Origin: Actinomycetales bacterium
GTDB taxonomy: Bacteria > Actinomycetota > Actinomycetes > S36-B12 > UBA5976
Reading direction: 5' to 3'
NCBI GenBank assembly: GCA_018969715.1
Contig: JAGWXT010000019.1
Location: forward strand, 1 to 38,273
Length of the DNA stretch: 38,273 bases
The notes beneath the pieces are model-generated. The model searched no databases, had not been told where the DNA came from, and was given only the letters and a program-made list of their open reading frames with translations. The position numbers and the translations under genes are program-made. Positions 37,645 to 38,273 of this stretch are shown piece by piece. Position 1 is the first letter of the stretch. Each line of letters opens with the position of its first letter.

Positions 37645-38273
37645 GGCCCGGGAGGCACCTGCTCACCGCACCGTCGTCATAACCGATTGCGATTTTGGTA
37701 CCGGCGAGATCGAACAGGGGATCCTCGCCGACCATCGGTTGACCGTCAGCCTCGCCCAGGCGCGGACCCAGGCGGAGGTGATCGCCGCAGCCCACGGGGC
37801 AGTCGGCCTGCTCGTGCAGTACGCCCCGGTGACCGCTGCGGTGCTCGACGCCCTGCCAACAGTCCAGGCCGTGGTGCGATACGGGGTCGGCCTGGACACC
37901 ATCGACCGGGCTGCCGCCGACCAGCGCGGTGTGCTCGTGAGTGGGGTCACCGACTATTGCACCGATGAGGTTGCGGATCACTGCCTGGGGCTCATCCTCT
38001 GCTGTCTTCGGTCCATCGCCAGCGCCGATGCTGACATCAAGCGAGGCGGATGGCCGACCCCAACCGAGCTACCCCGACTGAGCAGAATGCGCGGAACAAC
38101 GATCGGGCTGTTGGGCTTCGGTCGCACTGCGCGCGCGCTGACCTCTCGACTGATCGCCTGCGGAGCCGTGGTGCACGCCCATGACCCACACGTGGCCGCG
38201 GCCGAGATTGCCGCCCACGGTGCCCTGCCAGCCGCCTACCAGGATGTCGTCGGTTGTGACGTGGTCTCCCTTC
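37637..38273 (+). CDS. D-isomer-specific 2-hydroxyacid dehydrogenase, 3' end cut by window
   Basis: ATG 37637 opens a frame that stays open to the right edge (212 codons visible). It shows the catalytic-domain motifs VVRYGVGLDTIDRAA and GVLVSGVTDYCTDEVADHCLGLIL, then the cofactor-binding GLLGFGRTARAL and the Asp of VVHAHDP expected for NAD. This is the phosphoglycerate dehydrogenase/CtBP-like family. The catalytic Arg, Glu and His lie mostly beyond the edge. It acts on a 2-hydroxyacid or 2-oxoacid in the cytoplasm, and it is translationally linked to the MDR gene by an 8-base overlap. Confidence 0.85.
   Translation, partial: MAEAREAPAHRTVVITDCDFGTGEIEQGILADHRLTVSLAQARTQAEVIAAAHGAVGLLVQYAPVTAAVLDALPTVQAVVRYGVGLDTIDRAAADQRGVLVSGVTDYCTDEVADHCLGLILCCLRSIASADADIKRGGWPTPTELPRLSRMRGTTIGLLGFGRTARALTSRLIACGAVVHAHDPHVAAAEIAAHGALPAAYQDVVGCDVVSL

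Overview
The window is GC-rich chromosomal DNA from an actinobacterium (Actinomycetota). Supporting signs are the codon use, frequent GTG starts, an F420-type LLM oxidoreductase, a VldE/ARB-07466-type secreted domain, DUF3817, and a repeated promoter style in which a TAnnnT hexamer lies 6 to 9 bases before a start codon. I see no insertion sequences, phage genes, CRISPR arrays or rRNA. There is one tRNA-Lys(UUU). The genus cannot be fixed by reading alone.

Layout. 1-4750: housekeeping genes, namely the 3' part of a secreted LAS-like peptidase-domain protein, an RpiB-type isomerase, SURF1, a TlpA-like thioredoxin lipoprotein, two membrane proteins and an MBL-fold hydrolase. 4799-4935: tRNA-Lys followed by a 13-bp tandem repeat and a hairpin. 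5002-13929: a probable N-heterocycle (pyrimidine-type) uptake and degradation locus with a HisD-like dehydrogenase, a beta-ureidopropionase-like amidohydrolase, an MmsA-type CoA-acylating dehydrogenase, a TIGR03842-like LLM oxidoreductase and a complete NMT1/THI5-type ABC importer. 14177-15400: a glycosyltransferase-like gene of lower GC. 15617-19185: a sugar/sugar-acid locus (aldose 1-epimerase, RraA-like aldolase, Zn-dehydrogenase, FAH/KdaD-like enzyme). 19215-27351: respiratory chain and copper genes (TauE/SafE, CtaG, an unusual cupredoxin, COX II, I and III, CopD, a small membrane protein). 27361-30967: an SDR and an FAD/Fe-S D-2-hydroxyacid dehydrogenase. 30964-33675 (minus): a polar amino acid ABC transporter. 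33999-35198: an RNA m5U methyltransferase. 35213-36442: a GT61-like glycosyltransferase. 36646-38273: a second Zn-dehydrogenase and a 2-hydroxyacid dehydrogenase cut by the window end.

Four points stand out. (1) Genes on one strand are joined by 4-base start/stop overlaps, and five of the remaining intergenic gaps are filled by short open frames that overlap the upstream stop and the downstream start, as if to keep ribosomes engaged across the operon. (2) Eight genes or leader ORFs show promoter hexamers placed for leaderless transcription. (3) The cytochrome oxidase subunit I keeps its heme, CuB and D-channel residues but has leucine where the K-channel lysine is expected, and it sits beside a cupredoxin with an incomplete CuA-like motif. 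(4) The heterocycle locus combines a HisD paralogue with beta-ureidopropionase, MmsA and a THI5-like importer but has no dihydropyrimidinase, so its real substrate is open.
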